DNA of 64,000 nucleotides from Xanthostigma xanthostigma (lineage: Eukaryota > Arthropoda > Insecta > Raphidioptera > Raphidiidae), in NCBI GenBank assembly GCA_963575645.1, contig OY754469.1, positions 17,626,001 through 17,690,000 on the forward strand, written 5' to 3'. Of this stretch, positions 13,701 to 23,898 are shown piece after piece. How positions within the stretch are numbered: the first letter of the stretch is position 1; each line of letters starts with the position of its first letter. The position numbers and the translations under genes are program-made. The notes under the pieces are model-generated. The model worked only from the letters and a program-made list of their open reading frames with translations, was not told the DNA's origin and searched no databases.

Positions 13701-16700
13701 AAAAATCCTGACTACGATTTCCATTCTGGTCTACACATCTTTTTCTCATATTACAAATTAATTTTTATAACTACGTCAAATTATTTTGCTGCGCATAGAG
13801 CCCTGAAAATAAATTTGTTAACTCTACATGACGCCCGGGGGGAAAATTACTGAAATAATTTATTTTAAACTATAAAAATAAATCTACCTAAATATATCAC
13901 AACATAATCTAACATTGGTACCATCGAAGTTCTATAAATTATATCTGCACTGACAATAGTGTAAAGTTATTTATTAAAATATAAAACAGTAGAAGTAGTT
14001 GCGTTTACTTTAAAGTCATCAAGTATCCATCACCGCTTATTTTAAATTAATTAATCAGTGGCGTACCTATACCATTTGAAGTCCGCGGCAAATTTTACTA
14101 AATGTTGTAATAATAAATGTTAGGATCCTCTCAAACCAGAGGCTCCCTCCGGTCGAAAAACCCGTGGCATTTTGTACGTCCTGCCATCCTACTGTTACGC
14201 TACTGCGTAAATTGTCTTCAATCTTACTATGGTTCATAATAAATTAAAGAACTACCTATTACCTGCTCAACATGAAATTATACATAAAATAATAGTGCGT
14301 GATGACATAATATGTTGAATGTTGAATATACGAATGCCAGCAAGTTTTCACAGTCACATGAGCCATTATATCATCACGCGCATGTAGTATTTTTTGCACG
14401 TAGTCCCTATAAAATAGCTGATTTTCACACAATTATCAAAATTTTTGACAGTTCAGTTTTAAGTTAATTTACTTCTAATTTGTAGACTGACTTTGATTTT
14501 CGTACTTTTACTACAGAATAGGTAGTACGATAACGTTTATTTTACTTCACTAGTTCGAAATGGGTCATTTTACCAGTGCTGTACAGGCTATTTTATAGAG
14601 GGATATGCAAAAAATTAATTACATTGTAATTTGATTGAGCAACTACGTTCACTTTTAAATTTTATTATCCTCCATATTTTGAAAAACCTAATAATTATTA
14701 AGCAGCATATATAAAATAAAAATTCTTGTTGCAGTTTTGCTAATCGCTCTTGTAACGCTCGGAGCTATACTATTCCTGCTACTCATAGTATGCGCAATAC
14801 TAACTTGCGTCAAACGAAGAGATCCCAGAGGATCTTCACGTCATAGTCATGGCGGTCCGTTCTTAGCTCCACATCGCGTCTCACAGACTACTGGAAGGCA
14901 CGGGGCAACATTGGATAGACGCGCAATGATTCAGGACACCAGCAGTGAAGGAAGTGTTTCTGATACTAATACGTTGCCTTACGTTGCAAAGGTACACAAT
15001 TATATAATTTTTTTCATAGCTTAAACACCCGTTCTTCAATTACCAACGTGCATATTTTGTTGATAGATAGTTTAGTATTGAATAATGCAATGTACTGACA
15101 GTAATTCTTTCAAATTACAGAAAACCAAAAAAGCGAAAACGAAAAAACAAGTAGCATTGGCTGATTTAGAACAGGGCGACACCGGTACTTACGGTGAACA
15201 AAGAGATAGATCGTTGACAGTGATGATTCCCAGAGCTAAATATCATCCAGCACCTCCAACTTCACCTTTAATGAATATGGAATCATTTGACAGACGTAAA
15301 ACATCCATTGCTGCGTCGAGTAATGAAGCGAAATTGCTCAGTTATTTGGATGCTGGTCCTTGTCCTGATAAGGTAACTTCACTCTAAAGTTAGCTGCACA
15401 CGATGTTGGTTTTGCCGCAAGAATCACTGCTGGGACTTCTGCTGGCTGGCGCGCTGGCTACAAATTATGAATTGATGTCACTGCGGGCTCGCGAGGATCC
15501 CGGGATCTAGGGGGAGGATTCAAACAAATGATCCGCCCCGGGTGGCAGGGGAGGAATTCAAACCAGGGCATCCGCCCCGGGTGAGAGTTTCAGAGGGCGC
15601 CAAAATCATAATATAATATGGTTGAAAACCATCCAATATGTTCTTTTTCCGATTTACTCTATCTGCTTGGAGAGAGGGGGCGTCATTATCAAGTATCTAG
15701 CAAGGAATCTAGCGGCATAACTAGCTTCGTGTGCAGCAGCCTTGATATAAATCTTTCAAAAATGTGCGATACTATTCATTTTCAAGTCTATATTTATTTT
15801 GGATGTATTGAAAGTTGAAGAAAATCGAATAATACGATCTTTGTTATTTTTTAGGATATCAAAAGAAAACATAGTAACAGTCCAAGCGAGTCTAATATAG
15901 GTAAAACAGGGTCACGAAAAATATCAGCCGGTAAGTAAATGGCTTTAAATAGCTACAAAAAATATATTACATCTCGTATACTTATTTGGCGTCTAGCATG
16001 ATCTGACTTAATTTGAAAAATGGTGTTTGATTTTCAGATTATGAGCGCGGTGTACTTTCTAAAAATTACTGTTAAAGATGTTTTTTTAATTATTTTTCAT
16101 CAATTTTATATCGCAGGTGCACTGGTGTCGGCTGGTTTCGAAGTCTCAGCTACAGTTTGCTGTGGAACAGAAGCGGACCGCAGTGAAGCAGCAACTATCA
16201 TCCATAAAGCTGATCTTTTGTCGAATGCAACAGACACAAACTCTCAATTTGCTACCCTTAGGAAAAACAATAGGTGTGCTATGAATTGAATTTTTAAATT
16301 ACTTATATCACAAGCTCTAAGCGTTGATTTTAGATTTATCGGTTGCTAGAGTACTTCAAGTCGATCATTTTATCTGGTAAGACTTTTAACGCCAAATCCA
16401 CTTTCAAAGTACATTAAACATTGCTTTTGAACAATAGATGAAATTGGGGACACGAAAAGATTCCTGCTACCAGAAGCGGATCTAGGTTTTTCGGGACCTA
16501 GGGCCAATTGGATCCCATTTTTTTTTTGTTTGTTAAATGAAGAATCTTTTAATTGCGGTTTAAATTCATTTTTAAATAACATCAAAATAAAGTTGGGACC
16601 TGATCAAAAAAACAATACTACAAAGTCATATAAAAATTGTCAAAATTCACCCAAAAATGGTCAAAATTCGCTTAGAAAAATTGTCGAAATTCACCCAAAA

Positions 16701-19700
16701 CAATTGTCAAAATTCTATTGATAATTTATCAATAATATTAACTAGTTTTTCTATACGTTAAGTGTTCATTGTTAATGAGAAAATATTAAAAATGCATTCC
16801 GATAAAAATTCAATGTTTGTTGACCCTTGACACTTGGGGGTCCAGGGCTTAAGTCCTATTAGTCCCTATGTAGATCTGCTCCTGCCCGCTACACTGAGGC
16901 CTACAAGGACACATTGTGCATTCCCAACATATAAACTAGATCCTGAAACAAATTTATGTTTACGTGTTCAGTAGAAGACAGTAGGTACTGCATTCAAAAA
17001 AGCACAGTTTTGTAATTCATCATTAATTTACAAAATAGTATTGAATTAACGTCAGTCGTCGTCGAATCGCAATATGATATACGTATTAAAACCGTGTTCA
17101 TTTTAAGGTCATCATGTTTTTCAAAAAAATTCGTCGACAAATTGTGGTAACATTGCACACGACGATTTTTAATTGATTTTTAGACAAATCTCCACAACTC
17201 ATCCCTCTTCTTTAAAACAACCCCTTCCTTTCACTGTATTATGCTTTTGTATGAAGATTATAGATGATCGCTTTTGTAAGTAAATGTTGCATTACAAAAC
17301 AGAGCTTGTTTTGGAAGCTGAACAATCCTGGGTCTTCACCATGGCCATTTGTGCTGAGCCTGTTATATCTAATTTGTCATTAAATGTTTAGAGTGAACAT
17401 GGGGTAAAGGCTCCAGTTTCCGGTCACATTTATATTTTATAATTAATGTTAAAAAGAATTATTTCACTTAAAAGCTAAGGTATTAGAAACTCGATATGAA
17501 TATGATTATCACATTTTTTAGGTAGATGATTAATATATTCATATGTCTAAAATTAATATATTTTTTCTTTTCAGTGACGAAGATATAGAACACCCAATGT
17601 CAAATTGGTTGGATACAACTCCAAGAATAATGTGAGTAGTATAGAATCATCGTGTAAATAATCTACAATTTTTTAAACATATACTAAAATATTATCAAAA
17701 TATATTTTAGGACAATTTCGGAAGCTAGATCTTACGATGAAACAACAATTCAACTGCCAACCAAATCGATTATGACCACTGGAGGTCATTCATCGCAAAA
17801 TCATAACAATGATGTAACTATTTCATGTTATTTATTTAAAAATATAATATAACAAATTAGGGTTAGGAACGTAAGTTTAGGGAACGCTGCTTTTTAAAGA
17901 AACTCTAAAAATTAAGTAATCTGTTAAATGTATTTTTACCCGACTGCGGCGAAACCAAAAGGAAAGATATTATATGAGTTTAGCAATCTATGTATATTTG
18001 TATTTACGGATGTTCCACCGTAGCGCCTAAACTATTCATCCGATTTCTATCAAATAAGGTGTCAATCAATTCGTTATTACGGCCCGGGTAACATGGGCTG
18101 CATTTATTTTTGAATTTTAGTCCCAGGGGTGAGTAAATTGAAAACAAATAAAAAGTAAGTTAAAAAAAAGTAATTTAAATAAAAAAATAAAACCCGACTA
18201 CTGAAAAGTATGAAACAAGAAAATATTCTCATATTCTTGTATGCCATCTCCTATATCTCATATATGAGGCCCCTCTAGATGCATAGCGTGTTGCATTTGC
18301 CCTAGAGCTTATGATCGCTTACTACTGTTAAAATGTAATGTTTTCTTAGGGTAGGTGGCATACGATCACGGCTAACCTCAGATGAGAATATTTTCTTGTT
18401 TCATACTTTTCAGTAGTCGGGTTGTAGTTTTTGAACTTATTTTTTATTTTATGAAATGTCCCTAAGAAATTTTTTGGTTCCAAAAATTATTGGTACGCAA
18501 AATTAACGGAGAAATTATTTAATGGCAGGAAAATATAAGAGAACACTTGGTTGCGCAAAATGTATAACGCATCAATGAAACGAGTTTATAATTCTAAAGA
18601 AGTTTCACTTCATCCGTATGCTTATGTGGGCGAGGCTCACACTTTTTTTTGAACCGTTTGATTACAAAAGTGGAATTTTACTTTCCTTATTCATTAAAAA
18701 AATGTTTCTCTAGGAGGCGAACACGATGGCAGAAAGAGATGTTGGATCAACGTTCCTTCTTCCACACACACATTTATATAAGCCAGATCGGGTAAGCGTT
18801 TGAAAAAACTTAAAACTCTTACATAGCTCAAGAGCTATCAAACACTTTGGGTAGGTAATTTAGTGTAACACTTCTTTTGTAATGTCTGAACAGAAAATCG
18901 AAGACGTGGCTGAAGGATAGTGGAGGCTAGCCAAGCCTTGAGTTTTTAACTTTGCGAAATTTTATTTGCAAGAAATATCCTTGACGCATTTTTATGTTTT
19001 AATACCTTTTTTAGTCTATTATAATATGAGTTAATAATGAGTTTGTGTGTATGCGGAGGGTAATCTCCGAAACTACTCATCCGATTTCAAAATTTTTTTC
19101 TTCATTATTTAAAATGGGATGAACATAGGCTACCTATACCTATATTATCGCGTTAAAATAAAATCGATTTTCGTGGAGACCAATTTTGCAACGTAAATCG
19201 ACGAAAACCGGGCCACTAGTACTTATCTAATAAAACAAAAAATAAATAAAACAGATTATTTAGTCGGGTTTAAATTTTTGCCAAGCGGTTTCAAATATGT
19301 AAATCATAAATATCGTGAAAATATATTTGTGGCATGACAGAATATTATTAAAATCTAGAAAAAATTGTTTTGAAATGACAAGCCATTTTAGTGGGAGTTT
19401 TTATCTGACAGATAACCCGGGAATATTATACGTGAGTGCGAGTAAGACGCTATGGATAGATTGAAGTGTGAGAGAGACCGTATATCGGTGACGGTTCTTG
19501 CGAGAGTCAATTGCACCGCACCATGCTTTAACTCAGCCGACCGCACGTACTACGTAGAATAATATTCTTAGTTTTGAAACATTAAGACCTGACTAAATAA
19601 TCTGACTATTTATTTTTATTTTATTATTATACTAAATCTGAAGGTATTAAAATATCAAATTGCGTCAAGGACTTTTTTGCAAATAAAATTTGCCGAAGTT

Positions 19701-20019
19701 AAAAATGGAAGGCATGGCTAGGCTCCACTACTCTTCAACCTGGTCTTCGTTTGTATTCAGACATTACAAAAGAAGTGTTACACAAATTTTCACGCTGCTT
19801 CAAATACCTAACCAAAAATGTATGTTAGCTCTCCTTATATCCAGGAATATTGAATGAATTGTTTTGCCCCTTGTGATTCTTGCGTTATTTTCTGACAAAG
19901 AAAGTTTGAAAGTTGAATTCCGCCCATTTTATAACATTTTTGAAATACGTCTTTTTACTTAATATAATATTGTAATTGTTTTACAGGGCAGTGACATATC
20001 AGGATTTGATTCGCTTTAA
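3..20019 (+). CDS. Large mucin-like SEA/EGF single-pass membrane protein (12 exons, 5' partial)
   Basis: Exons joined by GT-AG sites: 3-1718, 4625-4830, 5167-11971, 12535-13179, 14735-14991, 15121-15372, 15855-15930, 16117-16273, 17575-17631, 17711-17813, 18714-18791, 19987-20019. All junction phases agree, and the total is divisible by three only if a -1 shift is applied near position 310. The protein (about 3,460 residues visible) has a very long Ser/Thr/Pro/His/Asn-rich ectodomain, a Cys-rich EGF-like motif, a SEA domain, two EGF-like modules, a 24-residue transmembrane helix and a ~310-residue cytoplasmic tail. This order is that of a membrane-bound mucin-like adhesion or apical-matrix protein, so the N-terminal side should be extracellular. 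I do not recognise the orthologue and give no symbol. A signal peptide is not visible because the 5' end lies outside the window. Function beyond a cell-surface/extracellular matrix role is inference. Confidence 0.85.
308..358 (+). promoter_or_regulatory. Candidate -1 ribosomal frameshift signal
   Basis: The zero frame reads CAT TTT TTA GTG ACA TAG. Positions 308-314 form the heptamer T TTT TTA in the correct register for -1 slippage. An 8-base spacer (315-322) is followed by a predicted stem-loop: GGCCTT 323-328 pairs with AAGGTC 353-358 (one G-U), and ATGAG 330-334 pairs with CTCAT 344-348 around a 9-base loop. The zero-frame stop is at 321-323. Slippage would join the upstream frame to the 470-codon downstream frame. 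The competing explanation is one T missing from the T-run in assembly or in this allele. Confidence 0.45.
1719..4624 (+). other. Intron 1
   Basis: Donor GTGAGT at 1719, acceptor TGCATACAG ending at 4624. AT-rich with no recognisable gene or clear transposon. Short open frames here have no protein-like character. Read-through from exon 1 stays open to 1810 and would add about 30 residues with a hydrophobic stretch (FMIANITLVVICSTLTF). Confidence 0.8.
4625..4830 (+). CDS. Exon 2
   Basis: Phase 1 in and phase 0 out, ending CAG|GTTAGT. It encodes DFGVEEGRGLATRVMSNG followed by VEVIVAGDRSTLPGRRV, a compact segment without the low complexity of its neighbours. This is possibly a conserved beta-rich module: a similar phrase (ATLLPGERVIVINRKNG) recurs in exon 3 near 6,560. 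Both splice sites are good and the frame continues from exon 1 into exon 3. Confidence 0.85.
4831..5166 (+). other. Intron 2
   Basis: 336 bp, GTTAGT donor and a T-rich acceptor ending TTTTTTCACGTAG. Nothing else seen. Confidence 0.8.
5167..11971 (+). CDS. Exon 3 (6.8 kb): main mucin-like ectodomain
   Basis: Phase 0 in, phase 1 out (donor C|GTAAGT at 11972). The first ~340 residues hold at least five diverged copies of a module beginning T(Y/F)TYLTT or similar, continuing 'xLxDG..TTVVSS..VV.NVVT' (near 5221, 5400, 5540, 5760, 6000). From about 6,800 to 11,150 the chain is low complexity, rich in Pro, His, Asn, Lys and Thr, with short direct repeats (for example ILVPPAKYHDVHQ / VLVPPGPD near 7,600). 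A Thr/Val stretch follows (TLTVTATKTTVV, 11,210-11,400), then an acidic segment and a six-Cys EGF-like motif starting at NECRPDC (about 11,850). Reading past the donor reaches a stop after six codons, so intron retention would give a soluble ectodomain. Confidence 0.9.
11972..12534 (+). other. Intron 3
   Basis: 563 bp, acceptor TTTTTCAG ending 12,534. Around 12,205-12,250 it contains a short stretch (atctttgattaacgtctg, then caataaataaaa) shared with the repeats at 37.9 and 57.4 kb, so part of this intron is an old mobile-element fragment. Confidence 0.75.
12535..13179 (+). CDS. Exon 4: SEA domain plus two EGF-like modules
   Basis: Phase 1 in and out. The SEA domain covers about 12,540-12,890: a beta strand with YSMQLNLV, a helix with FIKLAAATHDGLDRLV, and the mid-strand KGIVSRFYVQL. 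In self-cleaving SEA domains this last strand carries a G-S-V-V-V type motif; here the Ser is replaced by Ile, so autoproteolysis is unlikely. A calcium-binding type EGF starts at DFDECVSPQFHDC (about 12,910), and a second EGF-like module ends at CHINLKG. Donor AAAG|GTTTGT at 13,180. Identification of SEA is by motif and position, confidence about 0.8. Confidence 0.88.
13378..13654. mobile_element. Degenerate hAT-type MITE in intron 4
   Basis: The left end CAGTGGCGTAACT and the inverted right end (CACTGGCATAAAT when reversed) match at 10 of 13 positions. Flanking octamers AGTCAGAC and AGTCCAAC agree at 6 of 8, as expected for an aged 8-bp target duplication. No coding capacity. Confidence 0.5.
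14056..14205. mobile_element. Short MITE with CAGTGGCGTA ends in intron 4
   Basis: 150 bp between CAGTGGCGTA and TACGCTACTG, inverted with one mismatch. It shares its terminal sequence with the element at 13,378. No convincing target duplication was found, so the exact boundaries are uncertain. Confidence 0.45.
14735..14991 (+). CDS. Exon 5: transmembrane helix and juxtamembrane tail
   Basis: Phase 1 in, phase 0 out. It opens with a hydrophobic run VLLIALVTLGAILFLLLIVC and then AILTC, followed by the stop-transfer cluster VKRRD. This gives a type I topology with the SEA/EGF region outside. The following tail is rich in Arg, His and Ser (RGSSRHSHGG, TGRHGATLDRRAM) and ends in TLPYVAK. Donor AAG|GTACAC. 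Confidence 0.9.
14992..15120 (+). other. Intron 5
   Basis: 129 bp, acceptor CAAATTACAG. Nothing else seen. Confidence 0.85.
15121..15372 (+). CDS. Exon 6: cytoplasmic tail
   Basis: Phase 0 at both ends (84 codons), so it could be skipped without frame loss. It starts with a lysine-rich KTKKAKTKKQ, then LADLEQGDTGTYGEQRD and a Pro-containing MIPRAKYHPAPPTSP. The TGTYG and AKYHP tyrosines could be phospho-sites, but no domain is recognised. Confidence 0.88.
15373..15854 (+). other. Intron 6 with GC-rich element fragment
   Basis: GTAACT donor, TTATTTTTTAG acceptor. Positions 15,480-15,605 are strikingly GC-rich and contain two ~48-bp direct copies ending in atccgccccgggtg, followed by gagggcgcc. 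This looks like a piece of a transposon (the ggcc-rich ends resemble those of the hAT-like element at 29,142) and not exon sequence. Confidence 0.7.
15855..15930 (+). CDS. Exon 7 (76 bp): cytoplasmic tail
   Basis: Phase 0 in, phase 1 out, donor CCG|GTAAGT. It encodes DIKRKHSNSPSESNIGKTGS and RKISA, Ser-rich and basic, with RKIS fitting a basophilic-kinase site. Identified by splice phase; an earlier internal donor (ATAG|GTAAAA at 15,901) would also be possible. Confidence 0.8.
15931..16116 (+). other. Intron 7
   Basis: 186 bp, GTAAGT donor, TATATCGCAG acceptor. Nothing else seen. Confidence 0.85.
16117..16273 (+). CDS. Exon 8: cytoplasmic tail
   Basis: Phase 1 in, phase 2 out. It encodes GALVSAGFEVSATVCCG then TEADRSEAATIIHKADLL, a moderately hydrophobic and then acidic segment, ending TLRKNN. 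No domain recognised. Donor ATAG|GTGTGC. Confidence 0.85.
16274..17574 (+). other. Intron 8
   Basis: 1,301 bp with acceptor TTTCTTTTCAG. It carries the hAT-type MITE at 16,471-16,884; the rest is unremarkable. Confidence 0.8.
16471..16884. mobile_element. hAT-type MITE in intron 8 with 8-bp target duplication
   Basis: Left end CAGAAGCGGATCTAGG; right end reads CAGGAGCAGATCTACA when reversed. Flanks CCTGCTAC (16,463-16,470) and CCCGCTAC (16,885-16,892) agree at 7 of 8, the duplication size of hAT transposases. 414 bp, non-coding. The interior has several short A-rich direct repeats (caaaattcacccaaaa). Confidence 0.75.
17575..17631 (+). CDS. Exon 9 (57 bp)
   Basis: Phase 2 at both ends, so skipping keeps the frame. 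It encodes a short acidic stretch DEDIEHPMSNWLDTTPRI. Good acceptor (TTTCTTTTCAG) and donor (GTGAGT). Confidence 0.82.
17711..17813 (+). CDS. Exon 10 (103 bp)
   Basis: Preceded by a 79-bp intron (17,632-17,710, acceptor TATTTTAG). Phase 2 in, phase 0 out. It encodes MTISEARSYDETTIQLPTKS and then a Gly/His/Asn-rich end. SYDETTIQL is a plausible tyrosine-containing signalling motif, by inspection only. Confidence 0.82.
17814..18713 (+). other. Intron 10 with repeat insertions
   Basis: 900 bp, acceptor TTTCTCTAG. Positions 17,938-18,130 resemble a retroelement end seen elsewhere in the window (phrases aaactattcatccgatttc, acggcccgggtaac). A MITE with perfect inverted ends sits at 18,191-18,422. 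Confidence 0.75.
18191..18422. mobile_element. MITE with perfect 42-bp terminal inverted repeats
   Basis: Positions 18,191-18,232 are the exact reverse complement of 18,381-18,422 (ends AACCCGACTACTGAAAAG). The ~150-bp interior is unrelated and non-coding. Perfect arms point to recent insertion or gene conversion. A convincing target duplication is not visible, so the superfamily is unassigned. Confidence 0.75.
18714..18791 (+). CDS. Exon 11 (78 bp)
   Basis: Phase 0 at both ends, donor CGG|GTAAGC. It encodes EANTMAERDVGSTFLLPHTH and then LYKPDR. It is divisible by three and could be alternatively skipped. Confidence 0.82.
18792..19986 (+). other. Intron 11 carrying a long inverted repeat
   Basis: GTAAGC donor, TTGTTTTACAG acceptor. 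Most of the intron is one inverted-repeat structure (18,850-19,800) with a retroelement-like fragment nested in it (about 19,010-19,230, ending gggccactagt). Confidence 0.8.
18850..19800. mobile_element. Long inverted-repeat element in intron 11
   Basis: The left arm (about 18,862-19,012, starting tgtaacacttcttttgtaat) and right arm (about 19,642-19,790) are inverted copies over roughly 150 bp with scattered mismatches and small gaps. Shared phrases include ttgtaatgtctgaa and ccttgacgca. The interior has no coding frame. Confidence 0.65.
19987..20019 (+). CDS. Exon 12: C-terminus and stop
   Basis: Phase 0 in, encodes GSDISGFDSL then TAA. The last three residues D-S-L fit a class III PDZ-ligand pattern (acidic-x-hydrophobic), so the tail may anchor to a PDZ scaffold; this is inference from three residues. 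Confidence 0.82.
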   Translation, partial: GSDISGFDSL

Positions 20020-20159
20020 TCGTCGCTAGAATGTTACTCTTTATGGAGCAGTTATAAGATGTTGTATAAAGGGTTAAATTTATTTATATTATTCATATGT
20101 GCCGTCAGTAAGTGCCTGAATTAAATTTTTATAGTTTTACAATCAAAACGTAAAAATTT

Positions 20160-20165
20160 AATAAA
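20160..20165 (+). terminator. Polyadenylation signal AATAAA
   Basis: The first perfect AATAAA after the stop codon, 141 bp downstream, giving a short 3' UTR. Further AT-rich signals follow, so alternative ends are possible. Confidence 0.6.
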
Positions 20166-23100
20166 CTATTGTATGTATATTTTTGTTAACTTTGTAAAGA
20201 AATTCTAATTGAGTGTTTACTTTTTTCTATAGTTCGAATGTTCAGGTGACTTTTAATTTTTAATGAATATGTCAATTTATTCATAAAAATTACAACCTGG
20301 AGGAAGAAACATGTTATAATTTTCCAATTAAAATTATAATATATTTCTGCTTTAGAAAAAAAATTAATAAAACGCTAAACAATAATAAATCTGTGACGTC
20401 AATATATTGAACATTTTAAAGAAGAAAGAAAATGAAATTTATATAGTGCAAATATTATTGTAATTTTAAGAACGTTTTAAAATATATACCTTTAATTGGA
20501 TAAAATGTCTATTTAAAATAATATAAAAGAAGTGAAAAATACTCAACGTATATTAACTTAATGGAAAATGCATTCTTAAAAGGCAGTCGCTTCTAAAGTA
20601 TAAATTATTAAACAATTATATAAAATGTTTCAAAATAAAAATTAACTACTTAATTTAACATTATTAATTATTATAAATGATAACAAAGTTATCTATAAAC
20701 ACGCAATAAAAAAATGAAAGGCTATGTGCTTTTTAATAATAGCAAAGTGGTTTTAACAATTTTCAATTTAATCTAAAATATTCCAAATTCGGTTGCTTTA
20801 ATAAAGCGGAAAATAAAGTAAAATTAACATAGTCCATTCTTCAAAATAAAAACTGATTATGAAAAAAATACCGCTCAAATATAAAATATGAACACTACCT
20901 AGGTACGTAAAATTTTTGCAAATAAGGCGATTAACTTGATTAAAATAATATTTATAAAATCCTACTTTGGAGTAGTGTATTGATATAAAAAGAAAACGTA
21001 TAAATGCTTAAAAATCTAACGGGATTCTATTAAAATTTTAGTTGATTGTTCAATTCATAATGTAAAAATTAACTGTAGATAACACCAGTACGATATTTTT
21101 ATATTCGCTATTAAAAATTTTTGATTATCTTTAAAAGTGTATAATAGACTGAAAATAAAATGTTCAGTACTTGCCGAAAATAATTGTCTCTCTGTTCAAA
21201 TCTAAGGCCGGTGACATAAAAAGCTGGTTAAAAATTCGTGTATTTAACAAAACTTGTTTGAACAGATGGGATATTTATAAAAACAATAAAGGAAGTATCG
21301 GAATGAAAATAAACGATTCCACATAATTTTGCGGAAATGTTTCCTGCATAAAAAATTAAAGATAAAGAATGTATCCGTTCATTTGTACATGCAAGTGCGC
21401 ATAAACCATTTGATATCTTTGTTTATATTGCAGCTAATATTTCGAATAATTTATAAATTAGTTTCATGAAATTTATTTTATAAAAAAAATCATCACTGGA
21501 GTTTTTTTAACACCCAAATGAAATAAAGTGAAATAAATTTCATGAAACTTTTAAATTTTTAAATTTCATCGTATTTCGTGTTTTCACTGAGATATTAATT
21601 TGAAAATAGTATCAGAAGTATGCACAATAAAACATTTTCAAATTCCTTGGTTCTTTTTAAAGCAAAACTCTTTTCTGATTTTATTGTGCGTACGGCTGTG
21701 TTAGTAGCTAGTAAAGATGTTTTGTATATATAGATAGAGTATATATATTTTTATTTAAGGATATTTTTCAAAAACCCGGTATGCTAATAACAAATACTGT
21801 TTCAGTATATAAGTTATGATAATTTGAAAAATAAAATTCATAACATGGCTAGAGAATTATGCATGTTGCTTGCATACTTAATATTTATTTCAGCTATTAT
21901 TTTTATCTTGCATTACCTTAAACGGATAATATTAAATTCTCTGAGAATTAGAATCTATTCAATTATCTAGTACAGCTTGTCCGGAAAAGTTGATTTTAAA
22001 ACATCACATTGTCATTCACAGCGTGTTAAATATTGTACATTATTATTCGTCCAACTAAAGAAAGTCTACCGTAAGAGTGTGCATAGGGTCCCGTATTTAG
22101 GGAAAGCGGAATGAAAACAAACGCACGATTTATAGCTTATGTGTGTCAAGTTATAACGACCCCGAATAGTAAGCTGAGGCGTTTCTTTTGCAATATCCAG
22201 CTGTGTTAATGTAGGTTGTTACACTTTTAAAAGAAGTGCCAGCGACGCGTGATTAATTGATCGAACTTGTAGTTGACTTGATTTATGTGACTTTATGGAA
22301 AAATGAATCGTAAATTTATTAAATATCTGTCAATATTAACGAAATATGATTTATTTTATTTCCGTTGTCGTTAATCGCGAGAACAACTTCTCCGTCTGTG
22401 GTTTCGCAGAAATCTAGCAGTTTCACTCCCCTCCCGTACAGACGTTCTTTGGTTTGGCTCACAGTAAAACATTTCGCGATAGTAATTAATGCCTTTAAAA
22501 TTTTTCATTCCAATATTTTCCGGATTAGAGTTAACAGTCCCGATGTTCCGGTGAAAATTGGATGTTTCTAATGAAAGTAACTATATTTGAATTGCCCATT
22601 ATTTAGTTAGCAGAATGTTAGTTAAAATAGGGACAAAATGAATTTTATTCTTTGGAAATAGGAACATAGTTTAACGTGACGAGAACATATAACTGACGCA
22701 GTATATATATTTTAAGATTCAATCAGGATCCCAATATTTCCGGACTAAGAGCTTACATAAAAATTAATTAAATAACACTCTTTTTGCGAACATTTCTTTA
22801 TGTAATGTTGGATAAACTTAGTCAGTGAAATTTTGCCAAGTGAAGAAATACAATCCTCATGTTTTACTTAATTTTTGTATTTTAATGTTTATTTATGTGT
22901 ACATTATGTAAAATGTCATATACCGTGTGATCGTCGCAACGGGCCCCAGCCTGTAATTATCTCATTACTGGTTCACATCCATCAAAACCGAAATTTTAAT
23001 GGATTTTATGACTTTTGAAAATTCATTTGTGTTACAAGAGTGTGTGTTTCATTTTTTTGTAATTGAAAACTTTTTAGAACATTATATATGTCTGTTCATT

Positions 23101-23898
23101 AATTATATTTTCTGAATTTTAAGTTCTTTTATGATTTGATTCTATATACTAAGTATATAAAATCAATAAAAAGTGTAGCAGGTCGGCTTTTTTCATGAAC
23201 ATACGGTATACATTTGGGTGCATGTAAAATATTGCATAGTAATGAGTATCAAATGTCATTTTATGTAATGTTCAATTTGAACAAAAAGGGTTTGGTATTG
23301 CGAACTCAGCAATGTACGAGTCAAAGTGCCAAAAAAGACTTTTAAGTTAAGAGTAATTATTTTATATAAATGTAAAATAAAAAAATGTTAGAATGATTTT
23401 TATACGTAATTAATAAATTTATAATTATTATTAAAACTCCTGTACATTTATTTACAAACCTATTTGTTTTCAGTTTTTAACGACGAAAATAAATTATTAA
23501 TTCACTAAGCTCGTGATTTAATTTCACTTTGAACCTTTGTCGATACAAGGACAGTGGCAGATTTATCTAATTATTAGCGGTCCGTCCCTGTTTCACCCGG
23601 CTGCGATAGATATGATTCTGCAAAATTGCGGCCCGGCGTCTGAACCAATAACTTTGAACAAATTCTACCAGATTTGCTTCTGAACTAATAGCTTTGAGCG
23701 AATTTTATCAGATGTCGCTACTTGGTACTAAAACAGTTTTTTTATAAACCAATAGCTTTGAGTAAATTCTATCAGATGTCAGTACACGTTACTAAAGAAG
23801 TTTTTTCTCACAAAACACTGTAATTTTGTACAAACTAATAAAAACTATCCTATCATAAGAATGTTTCGTTTCGGGAACATTTCTTGATTAGATATTTT
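20166..23898. other. AT-rich intergenic DNA
   Basis: No gene seen. It contains a small perfect-armed hairpin (21,461-21,550), a short less AT-rich stretch at 22,370-22,480 without convincing coding frame, and at 23,572-23,610 a fragment of the 'tagcggtccgtccc...cacccgg' retroelement end found elsewhere. Confidence 0.6.
21461..21550. repeat. Short inverted repeat
   Basis: AGTTTCATGAAATTTATTTTA-like left arm and its reverse complement (ataaatttcatgaaact) about 50 bp apart. It could be a tiny MITE or hairpin. Confidence 0.5.

Larger units (their letters stand above)
13180..14734 (+). other. Intron 4
   Basis: 1,555 bp, acceptor TTGTTGCAG ending 14,734. It holds two hAT-type MITE candidates (13,378-13,654 and 14,056-14,205). 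The rest is AT-rich without recognisable content. Confidence 0.8.

Noticed and set aside
14056..14205. 8-bp target duplication for the intron 4 MITE
   Set aside because: Flanks taattaat and cgtaaatt do not match, so only the inverted ends are claimed.
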